64,000 nt of DNA from an uncultured Clostridia bacterium (GTDB taxonomy: Bacteria > Bacillota > Clostridia > Oscillospirales > Acutalibacteraceae). The stretch covers positions 62,001 through 126,000 of the forward strand of contig CAMNST010000005.1 of the NCBI GenBank assembly GCA_946555465.1, given 5' to 3'. The first letter of the stretch is position 1. Every line of letters begins with the position of its first letter. The translations under genes were made by a program, and so were the position numbers. Positions 49,165 through 59,400 of this stretch are shown piece by piece. The notes under the pieces were generated by a model. It saw only the letters and a program-made list of their open reading frames with translations. It was not told where the DNA came from and made no database searches.

Positions 49165-50763
49165 TTAAATGTCATTTCTTGCAATTTTAGCAATAAGTTT
49201 AAAAATACTTTTAAATGATTGATAGGATTCTGATTTTATATTGACTACTGAATATTGTGCAAAGTCATATTTAGAAAGGGCATAATTAGTATTATCTGAA
49301 TAGAAACAATTAATAACCTTTTCTTTATTAGATCCATCTATTATTTTTTTACTGTTAGGACCACATAGGTTTCTGTTTGTGCATAATAACTTTTCTGATG
49401 TATGTCTTCCATATATATCAAATTCATTTCCAACAAATATTCTCCTCAGTATGCCATCTTTGCATTTATATAATGTTTTCATCTCGTCATCAGTATATAA
49501 ATATTCAATACAAATACCATTATAATCAGATCTATATAAAGGTTTAGGTAATACAAATGAATATACATTATTGCCCCAATTTTTAATTCCATTTGAAGAA
49601 GAAAATTCTTTTGTAAATTTCTCATCATCTGAATCTGCAATAAATATCATAATTTTGTCATTTTTAACTTTACTTAAATATTTACACATATTTAGTAATT
49701 CATTATTTCCCATTATATAATTGTGATGCTTTCTAGCATTATTTTCTTCATAAAAATCAAGATTTAAATTATTAAATTCAAATTCATCTCTTATATAATC
49801 CCAAAATTTTTTCAAGTGAATTAAATCTGTTTTTCCTTCGGTAAATACGATAATATCACTTTTATAACTATTGTATAATAATTCATGAATATTTGAAAAA
49901 CGCCCTTTAAATTTGCTCGTTGAAAATGGTAAAAATTTTATAATTTCATTAACTAAGTTGTTTTGCTCAATTTTATAAAAAAAATCATTTCTCATAGGTA
50001 AGAATATAAATTCAATATAATCAAAAACAATATGTATATTATTTCTTGATTTATACAATAAAAAAGAGTTATTCAGATTTATTGCCATATTGATTTCAAA
50101 AAATAATTTAAAAGGTTTTGAATTAATATAATACATCTCATCATTTATATAAAATAAGGAATAATCTTTACCAATATAATATTCGGGCAATATATTTGAG
50201 TAACCTATTTTGGTGCTTGTAAGATTAAACTTGAAATCTAAATTTGTGTAATCAATATTCTCAAAATCTAAATTAAATTTTTTACATATTTTATTACAAA
50301 TATATAGTCTCAAATCTGTATCATTTAAATTTTTAAATTTAGAATAAAAATTAGTAATTATTTGAGAGAATTTAATAATAGTGTTGATATTATATGGTAT
50401 TTTCGATAACCCAACTTTTGATACATATCCAGGACACATACAACTACTGTCGTCCCACTTAGATACACTAATATCATTAAAATTTTCTTTAAGAAAAATC
50501 ATAAAACAGTTTTCTTCAAGCCAAGTTCTTGACTCAAATTCTATCTCTTCATCAGATAATTCATTATAAATACTTGTTGGATAATCGTAATATGAAAATG
50601 ACATAAATATATCGATTTTTAATTCGTTCGAATAGAAAACCACCCCTAATTCACATTCATCTCCAAAAAATATTTCCGGATCTTCAAAATTATTTTCATC
50701 ATAATAAAACAAACCGAAATCAGTATTTTTCTCTATGTCATTTATTATATTATTTATATTCAT
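49165..50763 (-). CDS. TOPRIM-like (OLD/DUF4435-type) effector protein
   Basis: A 532-residue protein with an N-terminal ~290-residue region of unknown fold and a C-terminal TOPRIM-like domain: DIIVFTEGKTDLIHLKKFW (Glu near residue 304) and MIFIADSDDEKF (DxD near residue 375). These are the metal-binding signatures of TOPRIM nucleases and OLD-family proteins; no ABC-type ATPase is seen here, so ATP hydrolysis may come from the GHKL partner. Start overlaps the PLD stop (TAATG). Last gene of the operon; probable DNA cleavage or topology role. Confidence 0.65.
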   Translation of the reverse strand: MNINNIINDIEKNTDFGLFYYDENNFEDPEIFFGDECELGVVFYSNELKIDIFMSFSYYDYPTSIYNELSDEEIEFESRTWLEENCFMIFLKENFNDISVSKWDDSSCMCPGYVSKVGLSKIPYNINTIIKFSQIITNFYSKFKNLNDTDLRLYICNKICKKFNLDFENIDYTNLDFKFNLTSTKIGYSNILPEYYIGKDYSLFYINDEMYYINSKPFKLFFEINMAINLNNSFLLYKSRNNIHIVFDYIEFIFLPMRNDFFYKIEQNNLVNEIIKFLPFSTSKFKGRFSNIHELLYNSYKSDIIVFTEGKTDLIHLKKFWDYIRDEFEFNNLNLDFYEENNARKHHNYIMGNNELLNMCKYLSKVKNDKIMIFIADSDDEKFTKEFSSSNGIKNWGNNVYSFVLPKPLYRSDYNGICIEYLYTDDEMKTLYKCKDGILRRIFVGNEFDIYGRHTSEKLLCTNRNLCGPNSKKIIDGSNKEKVINCFYSDNTNYALSKYDFAQYSVVNIKSESYQSFKSIFKLIAKIARNDI

Positions 50764-51692
50764 TATAATTCCTTATTAATTATTTGTATTCTCTGTGAAT
50801 AATTTGGTCTGTCAATTTGAATTTCATCAATTTTAAAATACTCAATCCAGCTTAATAGATTTGCTAAATATTCTTTAACATCTTTGCGATACGGTTTAGG
50901 ATCGCTGATTAATGTATTGTGTAATAATTTTGCAATCGATCCAAAATACAAACAGTTACCATTTTCTGTTAAAACTTTTTTTAACCAAAGATAACAATTA
51001 CTGCGTAAAAAGCACTCTTTGATAGTCCTCTCATTTGCTAGGAATGGGCAATCCATAAAAACAAATGAATCAGGATTTTCGAAGCTTGGTTCACCTGTAG
51101 AGGGAAAATCGTAAGAAAACATAACTTTGAGATTTGGAACTAATTTGTCATATACCTTTTTACTCCAAGTACAGTTTTGGATGTTAGTGTTAGGTGTCAA
51201 CTGCAATTTTGCTTTTTCATATTCTTCTTTTAACTGTGAAAATAGTTCATCATCAACTTTAAGTGAATTATCAAAAAGCATTTCTATTTTGGCAATATCG
51301 TTTTCATCCACATCAAAAATCCCAGAAAACTCCACATTACCTACTATCCCTAGTCCAAATCCTCTAGCGGTTAGATTTGAACTGCCTAAAACGCATCGCT
51401 TCTTATCAAATATGTATGTTTTAGCGTGCAAATCAAATCGAATATAGAATTCCCATCCATTTGATTTGCAGTATTCATACAAATCAATATCGGAAGCTTT
51501 CGTGAGCAAATCTTCTAATCTAAATCTAACTAAAAGTTTTTTACTTGATACTTCATTATTAACATTTTTATCTATTAAATTTTTGATGGTGTCTAATTTA
51601 CAAAATGCAGATATTATTTGAAGAGAGCCACTTGTGTGGCTAACCTCTTCAATTATAATATCTTGAGTTTCTTTAGTCGTTAGTAAAGGCAT
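50763..51692 (-). CDS. Phospholipase D-family nuclease
   Basis: A 309-residue protein with one HKD motif, HAKTYIFD...GSSNLTARGF (residues ~88-107), in which the usual Lys and Ser/Asn are present. The N-terminal strand-helix pattern (SGSLQIISAFCKLDTIKNL) is typical for the PLD-like nucleases of restriction systems, such as BfiI/NgoFVII relatives. A single HKD means it must dimerise. TAATG overlaps link it to both neighbours. It is likely the metal-independent DNA-cutting subunit. Confidence 0.75.
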   Translation of the reverse strand: MPLLTTKETQDIIIEEVSHTSGSLQIISAFCKLDTIKNLIDKNVNNEVSSKKLLVRFRLEDLLTKASDIDLYEYCKSNGWEFYIRFDLHAKTYIFDKKRCVLGSSNLTARGFGLGIVGNVEFSGIFDVDENDIAKIEMLFDNSLKVDDELFSQLKEEYEKAKLQLTPNTNIQNCTWSKKVYDKLVPNLKVMFSYDFPSTGEPSFENPDSFVFMDCPFLANERTIKECFLRSNCYLWLKKVLTENGNCLYFGSIAKLLHNTLISDPKPYRKDVKEYLANLLSWIEYFKIDEIQIDRPNYSQRIQIINKEL

Positions 51693-53524
51693 TATTTTAT
51701 ATCCATTTTTTCTTTGTATTCAATCATATAATTGAATAATCGATCGTTAATTTTTTTTGTAAATATATCCATTGCTGTTGGATATGACGTATGCAAATCT
51801 AATACAGTTTTTAATATACCTGCAATTAGAAGTTGAAAAGCAATTTTTTCATCATTGTCTTCAAAAGTTTTATCCACAAACAGACGGAAAAAGTCATGAT
51901 CTTGATTTAAAGTTATAGTCATTACGCCGGCAGCATATGCGTATGTCATAAAGCTTTCAAATTTACCTCTTCTTTCAACTCTGAATCTAACATTTGATAA
52001 TAAGTATTCATCAATTTGTTTTTCAGTAGCATTTTCAATTCCTTCAGCTTTTAACTCATCTCTCGCTTTTTCTCTTTTTTCTTCTTCTGTGAGATTTTCT
52101 TCAGGAACGCTTATATTGTCATTATTATGCTTTTCAGATTGGTCAACAATATAACCTGTTTCTGAACCACCACTTTTCGCGTTATTGTCGGTATTAGCAT
52201 CTGTTTTACTCCTGATGTCACTGTTTCGATCAACCATGGCTTGAATAGTTTTACTGATTTCTTCATGCAACTGCATCCAAAGTGGTGGAACTTCGTCCGC
52301 TGCGCAATCTTCTAATTCTTCATCAGTCATTGGTTTGAAATCAACATATTGTTTGTTGTTTGAAATACCAAAAAGTTCATCAAGTTCAGGAGGAAAGCTT
52401 ATTTCACATCCCCACCAACGATGTTCGGGACAATTATATATATTGAAGAAACCAAAATTACCGAAATCAATCTCTCTACACTGCCTAATGAAAGAAATGC
52501 CTGTATTGTTTTTTATCTTACTAGTTTTACCATAATTAAGTTGTCCAGGTTTAGTAGTAACAACAAGAGCTCCTTGACTGTAATATTTCTCCTTTACAAT
52601 TGAATATTTAATCTCAATTTGCGTGGTTTGGACGAATCCGTTTTTATCGTAATACTTTACAGTAGGTCTGCTAATTCCATCGTGATTTAATGTTTCTTGA
52701 TATGGTTCAAACATACATTCAGTATATCCATTAGTTGGATTATATGGTTCAGATATGTAATTTGAGTCAATAATACTATCCTTTAAACATTCTTGAGAAG
52801 GTGACATTAAATATAGAGGATCGTTCGGAAGAATAGCTTTAGTTTCTTTTGATACCAATTCGCACATCAGAATATTCACGCCATTATTTAAAAAATATCT
52901 ATATTTTCTTCCAAGATCTTCTTCCATATGAGATTTACAAGTATTCCATTTTCTATGATCCACTTTTGTGCATTTGGTCCATACTACAAGAGTACCATGT
53001 TCAGAAAAATCGTATTCTATATCATGGTCTTTCCAATTTATGTAGCATTGATATTTTTCAGGAATGCTTTTATCTTCAGGAGCACCTAATTCGTTAAGAT
53101 CTTGTTCAACAACCTCGTCAAGATCAAGGTACACATACTTACAATTATCAATTCCACCTTGCCATGAATAGACTTCTACACGGTTACACACAAATACAGA
53201 TGCTTGAGGTAGTCCAACGCCGTATCTACCCATTCCGACTCTTGCCTTTTTTGTTCCATAACCTATTGAAAGACAACTTTTAATTGTTTCGAAATCCATT
53301 CCGCCGCCATCATCAAGAAATGCAAAGCTATCAATTCTTTTTTCAAGTCTTCCGGTCGGTCCACTTACTTGTTTTTGCTCTCCTATGATGAATACATTTT
53401 TTGCATTTGCATCAATTGAATTATCAACAATTTCAGCAATTGCGTTATATGTACTTTTGTATCCACTACTTTTTAAGGCATCTACATATGCAGATGCATG
53501 AACAATTCTACTCTTTTCTTGCAT
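51692..53524 (-). CDS. GHKL ATPase of the prokaryotic MORC / paraMORC type
   Basis: A 610-residue protein. N-terminal GHKL fold: Asn-box YNAIAEIVDNSIDANA (~26-41), DDGGGMD (~71-77), KKARVGMGRYGVGLPQAS (~94-111). An S5/transducer-like middle region follows, then a charged linker (~440-500) and a C-terminal helical domain. MORC-like GHKL proteins are described in restriction systems next to SF2 helicases and nucleases, where ATP-driven clamping is coupled to DNA cutting. ATG 53524 (TTGGAGATAATT) is preferred to TTG 53536. Confidence 0.75.
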   Translation of the reverse strand: MQEKSRIVHASAYVDALKSSGYKSTYNAIAEIVDNSIDANAKNVFIIGEQKQVSGPTGRLEKRIDSFAFLDDGGGMDFETIKSCLSIGYGTKKARVGMGRYGVGLPQASVFVCNRVEVYSWQGGIDNCKYVYLDLDEVVEQDLNELGAPEDKSIPEKYQCYINWKDHDIEYDFSEHGTLVVWTKCTKVDHRKWNTCKSHMEEDLGRKYRYFLNNGVNILMCELVSKETKAILPNDPLYLMSPSQECLKDSIIDSNYISEPYNPTNGYTECMFEPYQETLNHDGISRPTVKYYDKNGFVQTTQIEIKYSIVKEKYYSQGALVVTTKPGQLNYGKTSKIKNNTGISFIRQCREIDFGNFGFFNIYNCPEHRWWGCEISFPPELDELFGISNNKQYVDFKPMTDEELEDCAADEVPPLWMQLHEEISKTIQAMVDRNSDIRSKTDANTDNNAKSGGSETGYIVDQSEKHNNDNISVPEENLTEEEKREKARDELKAEGIENATEKQIDEYLLSNVRFRVERRGKFESFMTYAYAAGVMTITLNQDHDFFRLFVDKTFEDNDEKIAFQLLIAGILKTVLDLHTSYPTAMDIFTKKINDRLFNYMIEYKEKMDIK

Positions 53525-53526
53525 AA

Positions 53527-55221
53527 TTATCTCCAATACTTATCAAAATGTTTAAATGCGTCATTTTCATTGAATGCTTCAAGATTTTCCTTAACGTCGA
53601 TTAATTTACATGTCTCATTTCCTCCCATTTTTGGTCCGCGCAATCCTCTTCCAATCATTTGGCTATATAAAATAACCGATTTAGTTGGTCTGGTAATGAA
53701 AACACATTTTATATTTGTTGAGTCAAATCCAGTTGTTAAAATATCATAATTAATAATAAAATTTACTTTTCCATTCTTGAAATTATCTATTGCGGCTTTT
53801 CTACTACTGTTGTCCATATCACCATAAACAAGAGAACAATCAATATTATTTAGTTTTAGAAATGCCGCCAACATTTTTGCGTGTTTTAAAGAACAGGCAA
53901 AGACGATAGTTGGAATTTTATTATCATATAAATACTGCAAGTTTTCCATTATTTTTGCATTTCTTGTTGTGTTGAGTGCAATCTTGTTAAGCAAATCGGT
54001 GGAAAAATCATCAGTTCTACCCTTAAGCTCTTTTACAAGCTTTTTTCTAACGTTTTCATCTAGGTCATCTACACTAAAATCAAGCTCTGTTCGATCAATT
54101 TTAGATAGAATTTTTCTGTCTTGAAAATATCGTATTACATCCTTATCGCCATTATAGTTTGCAGCTTCATTTTCACTTAACGAAATAGAGTTAACTTTAT
54201 CAACATCTATTCCTATTATTCTATCGAAACTTGAACTAAATAAAGCGTTTTCCTTGCTAATATCTGTCGTCCTTCCAGGAGTAGCAGTTAAACCTATGAA
54301 TCTTTTTCCATATTCGTTTCCATAAGTCATTAATGAATCAATACATTCACTGTATTTCTCAGCACCTGCTTTATGCACTTCGTCAAATATAATCAAAGAA
54401 GCGTGTTTATCAATATAATCGAATGGTTCTTTTTTCATTTTATTTACTAATGATTGTATAGAAGTGAAAAGTATTCCGTTTTCAAATCTTTCAGGGTATC
54501 CATTCCAACCTTTATATATGTTAATATCATTTAAGCCTAAATTTCCCCAAACATTACAAAATGTCTCATAAGCTTGTAGTAGTAATTCGTTTGTGTGAGC
54601 TATCCAAACTACCAAACCTTGCCCCTTGGAAATAAAGTTAATATAATGCGAAATAATATGCATTGTAGTTTTTGTTTTTCCAGTTCCAGTTGGCATATGT
54701 AGTAGAATTTTATAAAGTCCTTTATCTGGGTCCTCTAAATCGTTTATGGCTTGTTGCTTAATCATATATTGATAATCATATAATTCAAAAAACTTCTTTC
54801 CTGAAAACTCGAATATCTCTAAATATTCTTTATCATCGTTTTTTGCAAATTCAAAATCATAGTCTTCAAAAACATTTCTAATCAAATATTGATATAAAGG
54901 ATTATCTTCATATTTAATTTTGCTTAATTTTTTTGCAATATCTTCATATGACAATTCATCGCTACTAAAATTTGCTTTTTCGGCGTAAGTTTTTAAATCA
55001 CTTAATTCAGAAGACAAGAAAAATTTATATCGAAACTCTTCATCTTTGAATAGATTCATACCACTAACAGCAATAATGATATCTATTATGTTTGATTTCA
55101 GTAGCATTTCAGAACCGAAAGACCACTCAATTAATGAATCTTGTAATTCACCTAGCAAATTATTTTTTAAATAGTATTCGTCAAAATTAGACAATACAGT
55201 TGCAAGTTTTTTATAAGCCAT
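53527..55221 (-). CDS. SF2 helicase (DEVH box)
   Basis: A 564-residue helicase. Motif I MPTGTGKTKT (~175), Ia IAHTN, motif II FDEVHKAG (~277), motif III TATPGR, motifs IV-VI including YSQMIGRGLRGPKMG (~517-531). The N-terminal ~150 residues are helical and unknown. The type is UvrB/type III restriction-like, as found with DNA-modification systems. It probably translocates along DNA and passes it to the GHKL and nuclease subunits. Stop and next ATG are two bases apart. Confidence 0.85.
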   Translation of the reverse strand: MAYKKLATVLSNFDEYYLKNNLLGELQDSLIEWSFGSEMLLKSNIIDIIIAVSGMNLFKDEEFRYKFFLSSELSDLKTYAEKANFSSDELSYEDIAKKLSKIKYEDNPLYQYLIRNVFEDYDFEFAKNDDKEYLEIFEFSGKKFFELYDYQYMIKQQAINDLEDPDKGLYKILLHMPTGTGKTKTTMHIISHYINFISKGQGLVVWIAHTNELLLQAYETFCNVWGNLGLNDINIYKGWNGYPERFENGILFTSIQSLVNKMKKEPFDYIDKHASLIIFDEVHKAGAEKYSECIDSLMTYGNEYGKRFIGLTATPGRTTDISKENALFSSSFDRIIGIDVDKVNSISLSENEAANYNGDKDVIRYFQDRKILSKIDRTELDFSVDDLDENVRKKLVKELKGRTDDFSTDLLNKIALNTTRNAKIMENLQYLYDNKIPTIVFACSLKHAKMLAAFLKLNNIDCSLVYGDMDNSSRKAAIDNFKNGKVNFIINYDILTTGFDSTNIKCVFITRPTKSVILYSQMIGRGLRGPKMGGNETCKLIDVKENLEAFNENDAFKHFDKYWR

Positions 55222-55238
55222 ATTTTTTCATCTTCCTT

Positions 55239-56390
55239 TTAAGAATTCTCGGCGATATAATATAGTGCTTTTTCTAATTCAGAGAAATCTGATTCATTGT
55301 TAAAATAACTAATACTAAACCTGACTGTACCAGCAGGTGATGTACCCATAAATTCATGTGCTTTTGGAGCACAATGTAATCCTGTTCTTACCGCTATATC
55401 AAAATTAGAGAGAACTTGTCCGATACTATCACTACTATAGTTATCAAAATTGCAAGAAGTAACACCAATATTTTCACAATTTCGACCTTTATAGACAATT
55501 ATGTTTTTATGTGTCTCTAAAATATCGATTAATCGCTGTTTATTTTCTTCTTCTTTTTTTCTTATATTGTTTATCCCAATATTATTAATCCATTTAAACG
55601 AAGCATTTAGACCAGCAATAGATTGAATGTTAGGACTTCCTGCTTCATATCTTATAGGTTCGTCTTTTGGCATTTCTGGATTTGCTGATTCTGTTCCTGT
55701 ACCACCAAAAATTAAGGGGTTTAGTGAACAACTATTCGGAGCAACAACACCAGCTATACCAAATGGGCCATATAATGTTTTATGGCCAGCAAATATTGCA
55801 TAATCACACTGTATATCAACAAGATTAGTATCAATTAATCCTGCTGTTTGAGCCATATCGGCAATTGTAATTGCATTGTGCTTTTTTGCTAAATTAAAAA
55901 TATTTTTAATTGGTGCTACAAATCCAAAAACATTACTAGCATGATTGACTATTACAATTTTAGGTTTAGCTAAATCAAATTGTTTTTCGATTTGACACAT
56001 ATCATAACATAGTGTGTTTTTATCAGGATAAATAATCTTAATAATGATTTTTCGTGTTTTCTCTAAATAGTTTAAAGTTCTTAAAACGGCATTATGTTCA
56101 AAAGGTGTAATATAAACCATATCACCTTCATTTAACTGTAAACCACGCAATACTAAATTCATTGCCTCAGTAGCGGAAGGTGTAAACACTACTTGTCTAT
56201 TTCCTTTATTACAATGAAATAAATTCAATATTAAATTTTTAGTTTCTTCTACCATTTTATTAGCAATAGAAGCTTCTTTAAATTGTCCTCTGCCAACATT
56301 TACACCATTAGTTCTATAGAATTCGTCCATTGTTTTATAAACTATTTCTGGTTTTGGAAATGTTGTGGCAGCATTATCAAAGTAGTGCAC
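55239..56390 (-). CDS. sspA: Cysteine desulfurase (SspA/DndA-like role)
   Basis: A 383-residue PLP enzyme of the SufS/CsdA-like branch. PLP Lys in AGHKTLYGP (~202), catalytic Cys in RTGLHCAPKAHEF (~338), and NHASNVFGFVAPI are visible. It takes sulfur from cysteine as a protein persulfide. Its place inside a PP-loop/DUF4007/ATPase operon, away from suf or isc genes, points to supplying sulfur for DNA phosphorothioation. The symbol follows this analogy. The gene starts 11 bases after the ATPase stop. Confidence 0.8.
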   Translation of the reverse strand: MHYFDNAATTFPKPEIVYKTMDEFYRTNGVNVGRGQFKEASIANKMVEETKNLILNLFHCNKGNRQVVFTPSATEAMNLVLRGLQLNEGDMVYITPFEHNAVLRTLNYLEKTRKIIIKIIYPDKNTLCYDMCQIEKQFDLAKPKIVIVNHASNVFGFVAPIKNIFNLAKKHNAITIADMAQTAGLIDTNLVDIQCDYAIFAGHKTLYGPFGIAGVVAPNSCSLNPLIFGGTGTESANPEMPKDEPIRYEAGSPNIQSIAGLNASFKWINNIGINNIRKKEEENKQRLIDILETHKNIIVYKGRNCENIGVTSCNFDNYSSDSIGQVLSNFDIAVRTGLHCAPKAHEFMGTSPAGTVRFSISYFNNESDFSELEKALYYIAENS

Positions 56391-56401
56391 TTTTTCACCT
56401 T

Positions 56402-59400
56402 CTAACCAAGTAAATTATTAATGATGTCAATTAATATCTGTCGCTTTTCATTTTTAGAAATAGCATCACCATATTCTGAAATCATAGCTTCAACATCACT
56501 ATACATAATATCTGCCATATCAGAATACTCTGTTTTATCAAAAGTTTTAACTATTTCTTCTCCGTCTGAATTTGTAAATATGAGTTTGTAAATACCACTT
56601 TCACCGTTTATTTTTACAAATTCTTCACAATTTTCTACTGATTCTTTAAATTCTTCTATTGCTGATATAAAACTTCGAATTGTTACTTCAGCCCAATCAT
56701 CAATTCTGAGTTCTGAAACTATCCTAGCAATAGTTTCAATAAATAAATTTTCATCATGTGAGATGTTTTTTATGGCATCTAAAACCAAATTTTCAATGCC
56801 ATTATACATATGATATTTAACAGAATCATCAAGACTATCATACCAATCTAGCATTACTGAATACAAAGATTTTTCTCTTCTGTCATTGGGATTACCGAAA
56901 ATTCGTTTTAATTCCAATGACAGATGCTTAATAAGATTTTGTTTAGCATCATCAAAAATTGCTTTTGATCTTTCAATATCATTAAGAATATTTAAATCAA
57001 ATCCATTATAGCCAAATATATTGAATATTTTATCAAAAAGCACTTCTCTTGCATTAATTTCATTTGCTTTAAATGAATTAATAAAATTAATGGTGTCTTT
57101 ATTTATTATAATAACTTCATTTGATGCATTAAACACTCTTTTAGCCTGAATTGAATATTTAGGTAATTGTAAAAACCATCGCTGAATAGCTTTAACAATA
57201 TAATCGAAATTACTGTATTCAGATTCAGTTTTTCGTACATAAACAGAGAATAGGTCTGCAAGTCTATTAATATATTGTTCTTTTTCAGTATTCCAACTTT
57301 CAATATAGATAGAATAATCATTAGGCTTTTCATTAATACTCTCAAGCAGTCTTGAAGTTATCTCAATTTCTCTTCGTCCTTTTGACATAACCGTGTATTT
57401 CTTATATGCTTTAATTACACACGCAATGTAAATGGGAATCAACCCTTTTTTCAAACCTATCCCATGCTCTGCAGAAGTTAGAATATAATATAATTCGCCA
57501 AATGATTTTGCTCCTTCTTCGGAAGTCGAAAGAATGAATCTTTTAATTACATTAAATACATAATTGAGATTATCATTATTACAATTATTTGTATTAATTG
57601 TAGTTGTTCCGTCTCTTGTTACCAATACTCCAGGAATTATGAGTGTACTTCTCATAATAGTACTTTCTTGACCATTACCAACAAAGCCTAGATTTTCCTT
57701 GATATTGTTTTGTAATAGTCCATCAACAATTTTATTTCTACTGTTTACCGTTGGAGCAGAAATACTGTTTTTATTAATCATTTCATTATTGATTATAGGC
57801 ATATGAAAATAAATCTCATTACATATGTCAGTTAATAGCGATGATAAATCTGATTTTCTTTTTATTGCAATTTGTTCACCATTATTGTAATAAAATGAGG
57901 AATCGAGTTCTGGCTTGATATAATTCTCGATTAATGAATTTATGTAATCTTCCCATATTGCTAATGAATAAGATAATTCTTCAATAAGAATTGGATCATC
58001 ACATGTTTTTATGTAATTATTAATTGCATAGTATTTATAAATGAAATCACCATTTAGTTCTGTTGTTTTTGATGTTATAAATACAAAACGATTATTATCA
58101 ATATTTGATATTGCACCAATTACATCATTTGTACAATCATTATCATCAATTACTGCATAGACAATGCCTGCACTCTCTCCAAATTTAAAATTATCCCAAT
58201 CTTTTGCTTCTACTATTTTTTTTGAAGTGATAAATCTTAAATCAAAGTATCTTATAACACCGTTCTCGTCATTATAAGCATTAGGATATATAACTTTGTT
58301 ACTTACAAAATCATTCAAAATAGATTCAATATTTATAGTGTTTTTTATTTTTTCAGTTTTATTTTCAATTAACTCTGAAATATTAATACCAGATTGTTCT
58401 GCAATCTTTAAATGATTTTTGTTTTCAACATCAATTACTATTCCTTGTTGGGCAAGGTTAGTAAGAGCTTTAATTATTTTAGGTCTCTTTGTCTTACCAT
58501 AATTATAAATTTTCGTAATGATTTCCGAGTTAGGTGGAAGTATATCAAATCTATCAATAATGTATATAAGTGCAATTGTTTTAATAATTTTAATTTCTAA
58601 GGAATTATTCTTATCTAATTTTTCAATTGCTGTTGTCGCTAACTTCCAATATTTGTGAGAAGGCTTATCATAAGCTTCGCTTTTAAATAAAGATTCAAAA
58701 TAATCAAAAACAACATCAGGTGTAATTAAATTGTAACTTTCAGCAGATGTTTTATCTAAAAATTTTAGTAAAGTGTTCTTTTGATTATTAGAAGATAAAA
58801 AAGTAAATAATGTTCTTTCATTTTGCGCAATCTCTTCAGAAATTTTAGGTAATATATACGCTGTAATTGGAGATAAAGGATAACAATTATAGCAAATATT
58901 ATTAAAATCTTCTTGATTTAAATCAAAAAATATACTTTCATTTTTCCAGTAAGAGATACTAGAATTAAATTCAGAGTTAAATTTAACAATAAATTCTTTT
59001 TTCCAAACATCATCATAATCCATAACTTTTGACATTAAATCATAAGTTTGAATCATAGTCGTATTTAATTCTATGGGCTTAAAACGATTAGAAACTGCTT
59101 TCCATGCATCTATATCTGCCTTAGACAAATCATTAGCATAATTTAACATGTTTTTATGTGAAATTAAAAGAACATGAATTTGTCTACTCTGACTTCTATT
59201 ACAATATTCAGCAAAATCTTGTAATGCTTTAATCTCGTCTCCACTGATTCTATTCATATTGCCTTCAAGCTGTTTGCTGAATTCATCAAAAACAACAAAA
59301 ATTCCATTATAACCATACTCTGAAATTTTAGATACTACATCTTTGTACAGTGTAACGATATCTAAACCTAAAATAGGGTTGAATTCACTTCCTGATGTTA

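Noticed and set aside
49165-55221. DISARM or Zorya-type defence
   Set aside because: PLD and helicase genes are shared with DISARM, but no DISARM methylase or DrmB-like DUF1998 protein is seen, and no ZorA/ZorB motor pair.
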